From NCBI GenBank assembly GCA_039815945.1, contig JBCBYI010000003.1, positions 1-43,960 on the forward strand: a DNA stretch of 43,960 nt, given 5' to 3'. The position numbers were made by a program, and so were the translations under genes. The notes under the pieces were generated by a model. The model did not search any database. It saw nothing but the letters and a program-made list of their open reading frames with translations, and was not told where the DNA came from. The number at the start of each line of letters is the position of its first letter. Position 1 is the first letter of the stretch. This document shows, piece after piece, positions 33,216-42,017 of the stretch. The stretch comes from UBA11606 sp039815945. GTDB taxonomy: Bacteria > Actinomycetota > Acidimicrobiia > Acidimicrobiales > Aldehydirespiratoraceae.

Positions 33216-33989
33216 TCAGCGGGTGTCGACCAGCAGGCTCTTCAGCGCCCGCCCGACCCGACCCCGATGGTCGAAGAGGGTGGCGTCGGCCTGGCCGTAG
33301 CCGTTGCCCTCGCCGCGGACCGCGGCGGTGAAGCCGAGCCACTCCCCCTCCGGCGGCCGGTGCAGCGAGATGACCAGATCCGAATTGATCGAGATCATTC
33401 GCTCGTAGTCGAGCGCGCTGCCGCCGCTCGGGATCATGTCGGCGACGGCGGCGACGAGCACGCTCGGATCGTTCGGCTCCCCCTCGACGAACGGCTTCTG
33501 CATCTTCATCCACGCCGTCACCCGGCCTTGGTCGTCCTCGGTACGTCGAAAGTCGAAGCTCGCCGCGAAGTCAAGCGGTCCGTCGAAGGTCCAGGTGATG
33601 ACCGGGTGGGACTCGGGATCGCTGGGGATCTCGTCCTCGGTCAACACGGGGTTCGGCACCGACACCCCCTCGGCAATGCGGACACGCATGGCGGTGGCTC
33701 GACCGACGACCTCGTCGTCGACGACATAGCGAGCCTCGACCGCCTGGATCCGTTTGCCGTCGCGCACGATCTCGGTGTCGACCCGGGTCTCCCCCATCGG
33801 AACCCGACGGCTCATGTCGATCGCCAGCCGGGTGGTGGTCATCGGCACGGCCGACGGCACCCGCTCGACGGCACGGGCGAACACACCCGCGATGGCGCCA
33901 CCGTGCTGGACGCCGGGGAACCACGGACCGACCGCCGAGGACTGAGGGAGAAGGACATCACCGCGGGGGAGGAAGATGGCGTCAGGCAC
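33216..33989 (-). CDS. Acyl-CoA thioesterase-like double-hotdog protein
   Basis: A 257-residue protein. The N-terminal half has PWFPGVQHGGAIAGVFARAVE, the Gly-rich helix start of a hotdog fold with a nearby His. The C-terminal half repeats the fold, with SGGSALDYERMISINSDLVISLHRPPEGEWLGF. This TesB-like arrangement is usual in actinobacterial fatty acyl-CoA thioesterases, though the substrate is unknown. The start at GTG 33989 is chosen because TACCCT (34002-33997) is 7 nt upstream; the frame continues upstream but would run over the promoter region of the multicopper oxidase. It converges on the fumarase gene and diverges from the oxidase. Confidence 0.75.
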   Translation of the reverse strand: MPDAIFLPRGDVLLPQSSAVGPWFPGVQHGGAIAGVFARAVERVPSAVPMTTTRLAIDMSRRVPMGETRVDTEIVRDGKRIQAVEARYVVDDEVVGRATAMRVRIAEGVSVPNPVLTEDEIPSDPESHPVITWTFDGPLDFAASFDFRRTEDDQGRVTAWMKMQKPFVEGEPNDPSVLVAAVADMIPSGGSALDYERMISINSDLVISLHRPPEGEWLGFTAAVRGEGNGYGQADATLFDHRGRVGRALKSLLVDTR

Positions 33990-34047
33990 CCGCTGCAGGG
34001 TATCGGCGACGCAGATGGCAACGATCGGAGAATCTCTTCGATGACTA

Positions 34048-34059
34048 GGACCTAGGTCC
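34048..34059. promoter_or_regulatory. 12-bp palindrome in the thioesterase/oxidase divergent region
   Basis: GGACCTAGGTCC is a perfect palindrome about 70 bp upstream of the multicopper oxidase start and 45 bp upstream of the thioesterase promoter. The oxidase has a leader with a strong Shine-Dalgarno, so a promoter must lie between here and 34110. A regulator-binding site, perhaps metal-responsive, is possible but unproven. Confidence 0.45.
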
Positions 34060-34129
34060 CTCTGCAGTGGCACCGGAACCTGCGAGAACTGCAAGCAGTA
34101 TCCACCGCCCTTTGAGGAGGGACCCTGTC

Positions 34130-35725
34130 ATGCAACCATCCGGCGCTCGCCTGATGCTCCAACTGACGCTCGGGAGTCTGTTCATCCTGACGCTCGGCGT
34201 CGTCGCGATCACGGCGTTCGCGATCTCCAACGACGACGCCGGAGCCGCTCCCGTGTCGTCCACCCTCGACATCAACCTTGAGGAGTTCTCCATCACCGGT
34301 GACCTGGTCGCTCCGGCCGGAGAGGTCACGCTCCTGGTCCACAACAACGGGTCGATGGATCACAACCTCGGGGTCCGTGAGCTCGATCTGCTCACCCCGA
34401 ACTTCGGTTCTGGCGGAACGGTGAGCCTCGAGCTCGGCGAGCTCGCGCCGGGCGAGTACACGCTCTACTGCGAGATCGCCGGTCACGAGGCCGCTGGCAT
34501 GGTCGCGACGCTCACCGTCACCGGCAGCGGCGACGACGTCGCCGCGTCGAGTGGCGGCCACGGCGGCCACGGTGGCGACATGACCGAGGAGGAATGGCAG
34601 GCCCTCGACACTGCGATGATGGAATCGATGCTGGCCTTCCCGGCCGAGACCGAGGGCAAGGGCAACCCGATCCTCGAACCGACCGAGGTCCTCGACGACG
34701 GCACCAAGGTCTTCGACCTCACCGCCGAGATCGTCGATTGGGAGGTCGAGCCGGGCGTGTTCGTTGAGGCGTGGACCTACAACGGTGTCGTTCCCGCCCC
34801 ACAGATCAAGCTCGACCGAGGCGACGACATTCGAGTTCGGGTGGTCAACAACTTGCCGATGGGCACCGACATCCACTGGCACGGTGTCCACACGCCGAAC
34901 GACCAGGATGGTGTGGCGCCTTACACCCAGGACCTGATCGCACCCAACGGCGGCACGTTCACCTACGAGTTCACCGCCGACACCGATGCGATCGGCATGT
35001 ACCACGCCCACAACCACGCCCAGATGCAAGTGGTCAACGGCATGTTCGGCGCCATCACCATCGGCGACAACCCGATCCCCTACGGCCGCACGATCAGCGG
35101 TGTGACGATCCCCGATGAAGAGGATCTCAACGTCACCGTCGACACCCCGATGGTGCTCAACGACGCCGGCACGATCGGCCTCACCCTCAACGGCAAGAGC
35201 TTCCCGGCCACCGAGCCCTACGTGATGAACCAGGGCGAGTGGGGCCATGTCACGTACTACAACGAGGGTCTGCAGATCCACCCGATGCATCTCCACCAGT
35301 TCCCCCAGCTGGTGTACGCCAAGGACGGCATCCCCCTCGATGAGCCCTACTGGGTCGACACCATCAATGTCGCCCCTGGCGAGCGGTACAGCGTGCTGTT
35401 CCGGGCCGACGACCCCGGGGTCTGGGTCTGGCACTGCCACATCCTCACCCACGTCGAGCGCACCGACGGCATGTTCGGCATGGTGACCGCGTTCATCGTC
35501 GAGGAGACGCCCGGCTTCGACCCGAGCGACTGGCCGGTCGAACCCCACAACTGGGAGAACACCACCACCAGCCCCGACGGCCCGGTCGAGGCCGATGGCA
35601 GCCACGACCACGGCGACGGGAGCGGCACCCATAGCCACGGTGACGACGAGACCGAGGACGAAGGCGTCGAAGCCGACGTCGTCGACGAGGCGACGGTCGA
35701 GGAAGACGAGGAAGTCGCCGCATAG
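34130..35725 (+). CDS. Three-cupredoxin multicopper oxidase, membrane anchored
   Basis: A 531-residue exported protein. Residues 8-33 form a hydrophobic signal anchor. Residues 45-132 are a plastocyanin-like domain with a complete type 1 copper set: His78, Cys114, His119 and Met124 (CEIAGHEAAGM). Two more cupredoxin domains carry the type 2/3 trinuclear motifs HWHG (249-252), YHAH (291-294), HPMHLH (384-389) and HCHILTH (435-441), with a second type 1 site (Cys436, His441, Met448). A tail from about residue 485 is His/Asp/Glu-rich. Laccase-type oxidation of metals or phenols with reduction of oxygen is expected; copper nitrite reductase is less likely because all four His pairs are present. 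Start: GAGGAGG (34114-34120), 9 nt before the ATG. Confidence 0.9.
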   Translation: MQPSGARLMLQLTLGSLFILTLGVVAITAFAISNDDAGAAPVSSTLDINLEEFSITGDLVAPAGEVTLLVHNNGSMDHNLGVRELDLLTPNFGSGGTVSLELGELAPGEYTLYCEIAGHEAAGMVATLTVTGSGDDVAASSGGHGGHGGDMTEEEWQALDTAMMESMLAFPAETEGKGNPILEPTEVLDDGTKVFDLTAEIVDWEVEPGVFVEAWTYNGVVPAPQIKLDRGDDIRVRVVNNLPMGTDIHWHGVHTPNDQDGVAPYTQDLIAPNGGTFTYEFTADTDAIGMYHAHNHAQMQVVNGMFGAITIGDNPIPYGRTISGVTIPDEEDLNVTVDTPMVLNDAGTIGLTLNGKSFPATEPYVMNQGEWGHVTYYNEGLQIHPMHLHQFPQLVYAKDGIPLDEPYWVDTINVAPGERYSVLFRADDPGVWVWHCHILTHVERTDGMFGMVTAFIVEETPGFDPSDWPVEPHNWENTTTSPDGPVEADGSHDHGDGSGTHSHGDDETEDEGVEADVVDEATVEEDEEVAA

Positions 35726-35771
35726 CAAGGGGGATGCGGTCGGCCGCTCCGGGGTGTGTCATCGTCTGCGC

Positions 35772-36686
35772 ATGAAGGTGCGCATTGGTTACGGCCTCGG
35801 GGCGGTCCCCAGTCTCTATCCACGAGCCCGGCGCGAGATCGCCGGGCTCGGTCGCGTCGTGGACGATCTCGATCGGCTCGGCTTCGACAGTCTGTGGTTC
35901 CCGGAGCGCATCAACTCGATGCAGCTCGACCCGATCGTCGCGATGTCCTACGTCGCCGGCCGCAGCGAGCACCTGAAGTTCGGCCCCGCCGTCTCGGTCG
36001 TGCCCGGCCGCAACCCGATCCTGATGGCGAAGATGCTGGCCAGCCTTGACGTCGTCAGCGGTGGGCGCTGCCTGCCCGCCTTCGGACTCGGCATCGCCAA
36101 CACCGCCGAACACCAGGCCTTCCAGGTCGATCGCAAGGACCGTGCGCCCTGGCTCAACGAAGCGATGCCGTTGATGCGGCGGCTCTGGGAGGAAGACGTC
36201 GTCGATCACGAAGGCGAGCGCTTCTCGGTGGCGGGCGCCCGGGTGCTCCCGAAGCCGATCCAGAAGCCGCTCGAGGTGTGGCTCGGTGGGCAGGCGCCCT
36301 CGGAGCTGCGCCGCACCGGTCGCCTCGCCGACGGCTGGCTCGCAAGCTTCACCACGCCCCGACACGTCGCCGAGGGCATCGAGGCGATCGAAGCCGCAGC
36401 TTCCGACGCCGGCCGCACCTTCGACGACGATCACTACGGCGTGCTCATCCCCTACATCCCGCCGGGGCTCGACTTCCCGGCCGAAGCGCTCGAACGGGTC
36501 ACAGCTCGTCGCCCGGACGCGGCACCGGACGAGGTCGTCGCCACCTCCCACGAAGCGCTGCACGACATGATCGACGCCTACGTCGAGGTCGGCGCGTCGA
36601 AGTTCGTCTGCTTCCCCTTCGCCGAGCCCGAGGATTGGCACGTCGAGCTCGAGAAGCTGGCACCGATCCTCGACAAGCAGAACTGA
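35772..36686 (+). CDS. LLM-class (luciferase-like, probably F420-dependent) oxidoreductase
   Basis: A 304-residue TIM-barrel protein of the bacterial luciferase superfamily. Typical elements are GFDSLWFPER near residue 35, LKFGPAVSVVPGRNPILMAKMLASLDVVSGGR in the middle and PLEVWLGGQAPSELRRTGRLADGWL after it. In Actinobacteria most such proteins use coenzyme F420 to reduce or oxidise small organic substrates; FMN-dependent monooxygenases share the fold. Substrate unknown. ATG 35772 lies 6 nt after CATCGT (35760-35765). It converges on the membrane glycosyltransferase gene with 2 bp between stops. Confidence 0.85.
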   Translation: MKVRIGYGLGAVPSLYPRARREIAGLGRVVDDLDRLGFDSLWFPERINSMQLDPIVAMSYVAGRSEHLKFGPAVSVVPGRNPILMAKMLASLDVVSGGRCLPAFGLGIANTAEHQAFQVDRKDRAPWLNEAMPLMRRLWEEDVVDHEGERFSVAGARVLPKPIQKPLEVWLGGQAPSELRRTGRLADGWLASFTTPRHVAEGIEAIEAAASDAGRTFDDDHYGVLIPYIPPGLDFPAEALERVTARRPDAAPDEVVATSHEALHDMIDAYVEVGASKFVCFPFAEPEDWHVELEKLAPILDKQN

Positions 36687-36688
36687 CG

Positions 36689-38122
36689 TCAGCGTTCGGG
36701 AACGACGATTTCGAACCCGTCGAGTTCGATCACCTCGTAGGCGATGTCGTCGTACCCGAGCCCGAACTTGTAGTCCCACGCCAGTTCGGAGCCGAGGTAG
36801 AAGACCCGGGCTTCGGTGCCGGACTCGATGACCTCGCCGTGGAGGTCGAAGTCGCGCACGAAGACCATCGGCGTGACGGTGAGATCGGTCTCGGCCGTGA
36901 CCCGGTACGCCAACCAGTACTCGCCGTAGGCGTACTCGATACCGAGCTCCTGCATCGCCGTCTCGAGCGGCTCCACCTCCGGCGGGTCGAGCACGAGGTT
37001 GAACCGTTCGTCGCCGGTGCGATCGATCAGCCCCGCGACACCGAGCGTGGTGAGGACCAGGACGACCACCGGCAAGGCGACGAGCGTTCGCCGATCGAGC
37101 CCCGCAACACCGGCGGCGACGAGCGCGACCGTCGGCGCCAGCAGATAGCCGTAGCGGGGCTCTTCGACATAGTGGGTCGCCGACGCCACCGCGGCGACGA
37201 TCGGATAGCCGACGAGAACCGCGAGCGGGATCCACGATCGATGCCGGAACCGGACCGCGGCGACGACCAGCCCGCCGATGATCACCACGGCGAGGGCCTG
37301 GCCGGCCACCCCGCCGTACCACTCGGCGCTGAAGATCCGCCGGAAGCCGAGCAGCATCGGGATCAACTGGCCGACGAAGCCCTCCAGGCGACCGGCGAAC
37401 GTCGACTCGACCGATGGCGGCGGCTGTTCGAGCGACGGGAAGCCCCGGCTCACGTTGTAGAGCCACCACGGCAGCGAGCCCAGCACGAACGGGCCGACCG
37501 GAATCCACAGCCGGGTCCAGAGATCACGCCGCAGGACGAGACCGGCGGCGACCGCGGGCACCACGACGAACAGGGTGATCGGCGAGACCCACCAGGCGAC
37601 ACCCGCCGCGACCCCGACCGCCACGAGATCGCGCCGATCCTCGTCGGGGTCGGGCTCGCGATCGGTGAGACGGACGACGAACAGCACGACCGCCATCGCC
37701 ACCACGACGCCGGAACCGTAGAACCCGCGGGTCTTGGTCGACCACCAGATGATCGCCGGCGACGCCACCCAGGCGGTGGCGGCGGCGACCAGGCCGACCT
37801 GGTCGTCGAAGATTCGCCGGCCGATGCGCCAGACCAGCCAGCAGGCGGCGGCATGCATCACCACCATGACCAGCTTGGCGGCGAGCACCGACGTGCCGGT
37901 GACGAAGAAGAGCGGCGCGGTGACGAGCGCGTCGAGCGACCCGCCATAGTGCTGGCCCCAGTAGAAGACCTGCGGCTCGAAGGACGTGAAGCCCTCGGCC
38001 ATCAACACCACGACCGCCTCGTCGGCGTCGAGCGCTCCCGCCGGACTGGCGAGCACCCAGATGCGCAGGATCAGGCCACCGAGCGCGGCGATGATCAGCG
38101 ACGGTCGCAGGGCTCGATCCAC
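36689..38122 (-). CDS. GT-C type membrane glycosyltransferase (GT39/PMT-like)
   Basis: A 477-residue multipass protein with about ten hydrophobic helices. The first outward loop contains ALDADEAVVVLMAEG, matching the acidic catalytic loop of GT-C enzymes, and FYWGQHYGGSLDALVTAPLF resembles the GT39/ArnT group. A soluble C-terminal domain of about 100 residues ends the protein. It would transfer a sugar from a lipid-linked donor at the outer face; donor and acceptor are unknown. The GTG at 38122 is favoured by TACCGT (38135-38130), 7 nt upstream; an in-frame GTG at 38143 would add seven residues. It follows DUF1501 by a few bases and may be in its operon. Confidence 0.8.
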   Translation of the reverse strand: MDRALRPSLIIAALGGLILRIWVLASPAGALDADEAVVVLMAEGFTSFEPQVFYWGQHYGGSLDALVTAPLFFVTGTSVLAAKLVMVVMHAAACWLVWRIGRRIFDDQVGLVAAATAWVASPAIIWWSTKTRGFYGSGVVVAMAVVLFVVRLTDREPDPDEDRRDLVAVGVAAGVAWWVSPITLFVVVPAVAAGLVLRRDLWTRLWIPVGPFVLGSLPWWLYNVSRGFPSLEQPPPSVESTFAGRLEGFVGQLIPMLLGFRRIFSAEWYGGVAGQALAVVIIGGLVVAAVRFRHRSWIPLAVLVGYPIVAAVASATHYVEEPRYGYLLAPTVALVAAGVAGLDRRTLVALPVVVLVLTTLGVAGLIDRTGDERFNLVLDPPEVEPLETAMQELGIEYAYGEYWLAYRVTAETDLTVTPMVFVRDFDLHGEVIESGTEARVFYLGSELAWDYKFGLGYDDIAYEVIELDGFEIVVPER

Positions 38123-38149
38123 CGGGGCGACGGTAGCCGCCACGGCCCC

Positions 38150-39487
38150 CTAGACGGTGAGCAGCGGGAGTGATTCCGGCAACTCGTCGAAGACGCCGTC
38201 AGCCGCTCCCGGTCCGCCCAACCATTCGAGTGCCGACCGGTACACCGAGCGGGTGTCGACCGCGAGCGGCACGTCGCCGTTGTCGAGCGAACCGAGGTCG
38301 TAGCCGCCGTGGACGACGCCACCGGCGACCGACGGGCCGAAGACGAACTGCAGTCCGCCGTTGCCGTGGTCGGTGCCGCCGGATCCGTTCTCCGACACCC
38401 GCCGCCCGAACTCGCTGGTCGTCACCACCATGACCCGGTCGAGATCGCCGGAGGCTTCGAGCGCGGCGAAGAAGCGTTCGAGCCCGATGCCGATGTCGGC
38501 CAGCAGCGCGTCGTGGGAGTCGATCTGGGCTGCGTGGGTGTCGAAGCCCCTCACACCGACGGTGAGCACCCTGGTCCCGATGCCCATCTGGATGATGTTC
38601 GCGGCCGTCGCCAACAAGTCGACGGCAGTGATCCCGGCCCCTGGCGTCGCGTTGTCGTAACCGGCGAGGTCGTCGGCGCTCGCCGCGGCGAGCAGTTCCA
38701 CCGCGTCGAGCGTGCCGGGGATCGCCTGTTGGGCCGCCGCGAGGGTCGGGTCGGCCACCAGCGGCGACGCAGTTGCCAGGAAGGCGTCGATCACCGCGTC
38801 GGCGTCGGTGCCCCGCTGGGTCCGCAGGTCGAAGTTGTTCGGATTGCGGATGGCGGTCGCCATCGTGGTGCTGCCGACGAGCGCAGGACTGCCGCCACCG
38901 AGGGCGATGGCTCGCAGCGGATCATCGACACCGTTGCGTTCGGCGTCGAGGGTGAGGTCGAGCCACCGTCCGAGCCATCCCGTCTGTGAGGGCGCACCCG
39001 CCACGCCCGACCACCACGTGTCCATCGCCTGGAAGTGCGAGCGCGACTGCTGGGGCATGGCGACGCCGGCCACGGCGCTCATCGTGGCGGCATCCCAGAA
39101 CGGGGTGAGTCCGCCGAGCGCCGGGTGCAGGCCGTGATCGGTGCCGGCGAGGGTCACGAGTTCGGTGTCGGCGAGGGCGACCACCGGTCGGGCGTCGTGG
39201 TAGGCGCCGACGGCGGGCACGAGTGTGTTCAACGCATCGTTGCCGCCTGCCATCTCGAGCACGACCAGCACCCGGTCGGTGAGCGGCAGACGGGCGCTGG
39301 ACGCTGCCGCGGCTTCGGCGACCGCTGCGGTCGTCGTCGTGATCGGGGCGGTGGTGGTCGTCGTGGTGGGCACGGCGAGCGGGGCTCGTTCGACCCCGTC
39401 ACGGATCAGTGCGGCCCATGCCCCGCCGCCGAGGGCGGCGGCGCCGGCGGCACCACCGAGGAAGGTTCTGCGAGAGATCGTCATCAT
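38150..39487 (-). CDS. DUF1501 protein with Tat signal
   Basis: A 445-residue exported protein. The twin-arginine signal is SRRTFLGGAAGAAALGGGAWA (residues 5-25), followed by a Thr-rich linker (residues about 40-55). The DUF1501 domain is marked by LVVLEMAGGNDALNTLVP at its start, SRSHFQAMDTWWSG, GFDTHAAQIDSHDALL and VMVVTTSEFGRRVSENGSGGTDHGNGG, sharing the alkaline-phosphatase-like metal-binding pattern. It always tends to pair with DUF1800, as here, and their joint role is undescribed. A TAGGAG-like Shine-Dalgarno precedes the ATG, which is 6 bp after the DUF1800 stop. Confidence 0.9.
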   Translation of the reverse strand: MMTISRRTFLGGAAGAAALGGGAWAALIRDGVERAPLAVPTTTTTTAPITTTTAAVAEAAAASSARLPLTDRVLVVLEMAGGNDALNTLVPAVGAYHDARPVVALADTELVTLAGTDHGLHPALGGLTPFWDAATMSAVAGVAMPQQSRSHFQAMDTWWSGVAGAPSQTGWLGRWLDLTLDAERNGVDDPLRAIALGGGSPALVGSTTMATAIRNPNNFDLRTQRGTDADAVIDAFLATASPLVADPTLAAAQQAIPGTLDAVELLAAASADDLAGYDNATPGAGITAVDLLATAANIIQMGIGTRVLTVGVRGFDTHAAQIDSHDALLADIGIGLERFFAALEASGDLDRVMVVTTSEFGRRVSENGSGGTDHGNGGLQFVFGPSVAGGVVHGGYDLGSLDNGDVPLAVDTRSVYRSALEWLGGPGAADGVFDELPESLPLLTV

Positions 39488-39493
39488 CGGCTC

Positions 39494-40780
39494 CTAGGCG
39501 ATCAGCAGGTCGGGTGAGGCGAGAGCCACCGCCAGGGCGGCTTCGCCGGGGCGGTTCGACGCCGAGGCATCGAGGCCGTCGAGGGCGGCGAGGGTCGGCT
39601 CGGAGAAGCCGGCCGGCCGCAAGAGCAGGTCGGCGAGGGCGTCCCAGTCGCGTTCGCTCGCCGCGACCATCGCCGCGGCGTCGGGGGCGGTCAGTCGCGC
39701 CAGACCGGTCGAGACCGAGAAGCGGGCGGCGGTGGCCGACGACGCCAACCAGGTCGCCGCGCCGGGGTACCCGCCGACGTTGGGCGGGTTGGCGGGGTTC
39801 TGGCCGAGGAATCGCAGGGCGCCGAGCAGTGTCTCGATGTCGGCGCGCACTTCGGTGCTCTTCGCCGCCTGCAGCAACCACGGGACCGGGGCGAGCACCA
39901 TCGGCGACGCCGTCCCGGCGGCGCCGGTCTCCAGCACCGCACGACCCAACGTCGCGATGTCGAGATCGGCGTCGGCGAAGGTCGCGCCGAGGTCGAAGAT
40001 CGTCTGGTTGTCGACGTCGCCGAGGAAGTGACGGGCGAACTTCGACGCGATGAAGACCGGACACGCCGGGCTCGACGTCACCGCAGCGACCGTCGTATCG
40101 ACATCGTGGACCCCGTCGACACCGAGCAGGCTCTGCGGCGTGTCGTCGTGGCGGATCGGCACATAGCGAACCTCCACGGTCGGTCGGCGCTGAATCGTCC
40201 AGCCGGTCAGCGCGATCGCCGCGGCCTTGACGTCGTCCTCGGTGAAGTTGTTGATGCCGACGGTGTAGAGCTCGAGCAGCTCACGTCCGTAGTTCTCGTT
40301 GGGGGCGGCCCCGGTGCTCGTGGCGCCGTCGAGGAAGATCAGCATCGCGGCGTCGGTCGTGACCTGGCGGATCAGCTCGCGGAAGTCGCCTCGCCCGAGC
40401 GATCGGCACAGATCGAGATGGTCGAGCATGGCCGGCAGGTACCGCACCACCTGGAGCGACACCGCGAAATGGTCGTGCCAGAACCACGCGAGCTGATGGT
40501 CGAACGGCCGCTCGGTGTCGGCGAGACGGGTCAACCAGCGGTCGTAGGCCTCGAAGGTCCGCGCCCGGGCCGCCTCGTTGTCGGAGCGGTCGTAGACGTA
40601 CTCCCAGTCGGCCCACGGCGACGTCTCCTCGGCGATACCGGCCGCGGTCGGATCGACGAGGCGATCGATCGTCCCCTCGACGCCGAGCGACTCGAGTTCG
40701 TCGAGTTCGCCAGGGCCGAGCCCCCACGTGGCGCGGCGGGCGAGGAAGGCGACCGTCTCTCGGGTGGATTCGAACTGCAT
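39494..40780 (-). CDS. DUF1800 protein
   Basis: A 428-residue helical protein with the DUF1800 hallmarks: TVAFLARRATWGLGPGELDEL at the start, LAWFWHDHFAVS, ENYGRELLELYTVGI, ALTGWTI and KFARHFLG. There is no clear signal peptide; export, if it occurs, may depend on the partner. It is followed by its usual companion DUF1501. The ATG at 40780 (MQFESTRE) is favoured by a GATGGT hexamer 9 nt upstream; a GTG at 40801 would add seven residues. Its promoter must lie in the 66 bp downstream of metB. Function unknown. Confidence 0.88.
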   Translation of the reverse strand: MQFESTRETVAFLARRATWGLGPGELDELESLGVEGTIDRLVDPTAAGIAEETSPWADWEYVYDRSDNEAARARTFEAYDRWLTRLADTERPFDHQLAWFWHDHFAVSLQVVRYLPAMLDHLDLCRSLGRGDFRELIRQVTTDAAMLIFLDGATSTGAAPNENYGRELLELYTVGINNFTEDDVKAAAIALTGWTIQRRPTVEVRYVPIRHDDTPQSLLGVDGVHDVDTTVAAVTSSPACPVFIASKFARHFLGDVDNQTIFDLGATFADADLDIATLGRAVLETGAAGTASPMVLAPVPWLLQAAKSTEVRADIETLLGALRFLGQNPANPPNVGGYPGAATWLASSATAARFSVSTGLARLTAPDAAAMVAASERDWDALADLLLRPAGFSEPTLAALDGLDASASNRPGEAALAVALASPDLLIA

Positions 40781-40846
40781 CACACCGTCACCATCGGCCA
40801 CAGGTGTGAGGAATGTGTGATCGACCGCTGAGCGGCCCGCCAGGGA

Positions 40847-42013
40847 TCAGAGCTGATCGAGCGCTTGGGCGAGATCGTCGAGGATGTCCTGCGTCGACTC
40901 GATGCCGACGCTGAGGCGCACGAGATCGGCGGGGACCTCGAGCTCGGAGCCGGCCGCCGAGGCGTGGGTCATCACGCCGGGATGCTCGATCAACGACTCG
41001 ACCGCACCGAGCGACTCGGCGAGCGAGAAGACCTTCGTGGCGGTGGTGAGCCGCATGGCGGCGTCGGCGCCACCAGCGACCCGGAACGACACCATGCCGC
41101 CGAAGTTCTTCATCTGACGAGCAGCGGCCTCGTGCCCGGGGTGGTCGGCCACGCCCGGGTAGAGCACGTGGGTGACCTTGTCGTGGCCCTGGAGGAGTTC
41201 GACGACGGCCTTGGCGTTGTCGCAGTGGCGATCCATGCGCACGGCGAGGGTCTTGAGGCCTCGCAGGGTGAGGTAATTGTCGAACGGCGAGCCGACCGCC
41301 CCGATGGCGTTCTGCAGGTAGGCCAGCCGGTCGGCGAGCGCCGAGTCGTTGGTGGCGAGGAAGCCGCCGACCACGTCGGAGTGGCCGCCGCAGTACTTGG
41401 TGGTCGAGTGCACGACGACGTCGGCGCCGTGGCCGAGCGGCTGCTGGAGGTACGGCGTGGCGAACGTGTTGTCGACGACGAGCTTGGCGCCACCCTCGTG
41501 CACGATCTCGGCGATGGCCGCGATGTCGACGACGGTCAACAGCGGGTTGGTCGGCGTCTCGGCCCACACGATCTTGGTCTCGGGGCGCAAGGCGGCCTGC
41601 AGCGCCTCGGGATCGGTGAGATCGGTGGCGGTCCACTCGAACCCCATGGGGGCGAGCACGGCCGAGATCAGCCGGAACGTGCCGCCGTAGGCGTCGTTGC
41701 CGAGCACGATGTGATCGCCCGGCGACAGTGTGCGCAGCAGGGTGTCCTCTGCGGACATGCCCGAGGCGAACGCGAGGCCGTGGGCCGCCCCCTCGAGCGA
41801 GGCGAGGCACTCCTGGAGCGCCTGACGGGTGGGGTTGTTGGTGCGGGAGTACTCGTAGCCCCGGTGCACGCCGGGCTCTTCTTGCACGAAGGTGGTGGCG
41901 AGCGAGATCGGCGTGACGACCGCACCGCTCGTCGGATCGTGGCGCTGACCGGCTCGGATCGCACGGGTCTCGAAACCGAACGCCTCGGCGTCGGCGAAGA
42001 TGTCATCGGCCAT
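40847..42013 (-). CDS. metB: Cystathionine gamma-synthase / gamma-lyase
   Basis: A 388-residue PLP enzyme of the Cys/Met metabolism family. The PLP lysine is Lys206 in VVHSTTKYCGGHSD; SRTNNPTRQALQECLASLEG, AETPTNPLL and VVDNTFATPYLQ are typical. The enzyme either makes cystathionine from an activated homoserine or cleaves it to cysteine; sequence does not separate these. Location 4 bp after cbs on the same strand suggests the reverse direction (homocysteine to cysteine), in which case the cth/mccB name would fit better. GGGAG precedes ATG 42013 at a normal distance. Cysteine made here would feed SufS. Confidence 0.9.
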   Translation of the reverse strand: MADDIFADAEAFGFETRAIRAGQRHDPTSGAVVTPISLATTFVQEEPGVHRGYEYSRTNNPTRQALQECLASLEGAAHGLAFASGMSAEDTLLRTLSPGDHIVLGNDAYGGTFRLISAVLAPMGFEWTATDLTDPEALQAALRPETKIVWAETPTNPLLTVVDIAAIAEIVHEGGAKLVVDNTFATPYLQQPLGHGADVVVHSTTKYCGGHSDVVGGFLATNDSALADRLAYLQNAIGAVGSPFDNYLTLRGLKTLAVRMDRHCDNAKAVVELLQGHDKVTHVLYPGVADHPGHEAAARQMKNFGGMVSFRVAGGADAAMRLTTATKVFSLAESLGAVESLIEHPGVMTHASAAGSELEVPADLVRLSVGIESTQDILDDLAQALDQL

Positions 42014-42017
42014 CGGA

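Noticed and set aside
34130..35725. Copper nitrite reductase (NirK)
   Set aside because: All four His pairs of a trinuclear oxidase centre are present (HWH, HAH, HMHLH-type, HCH), which NirK lacks.
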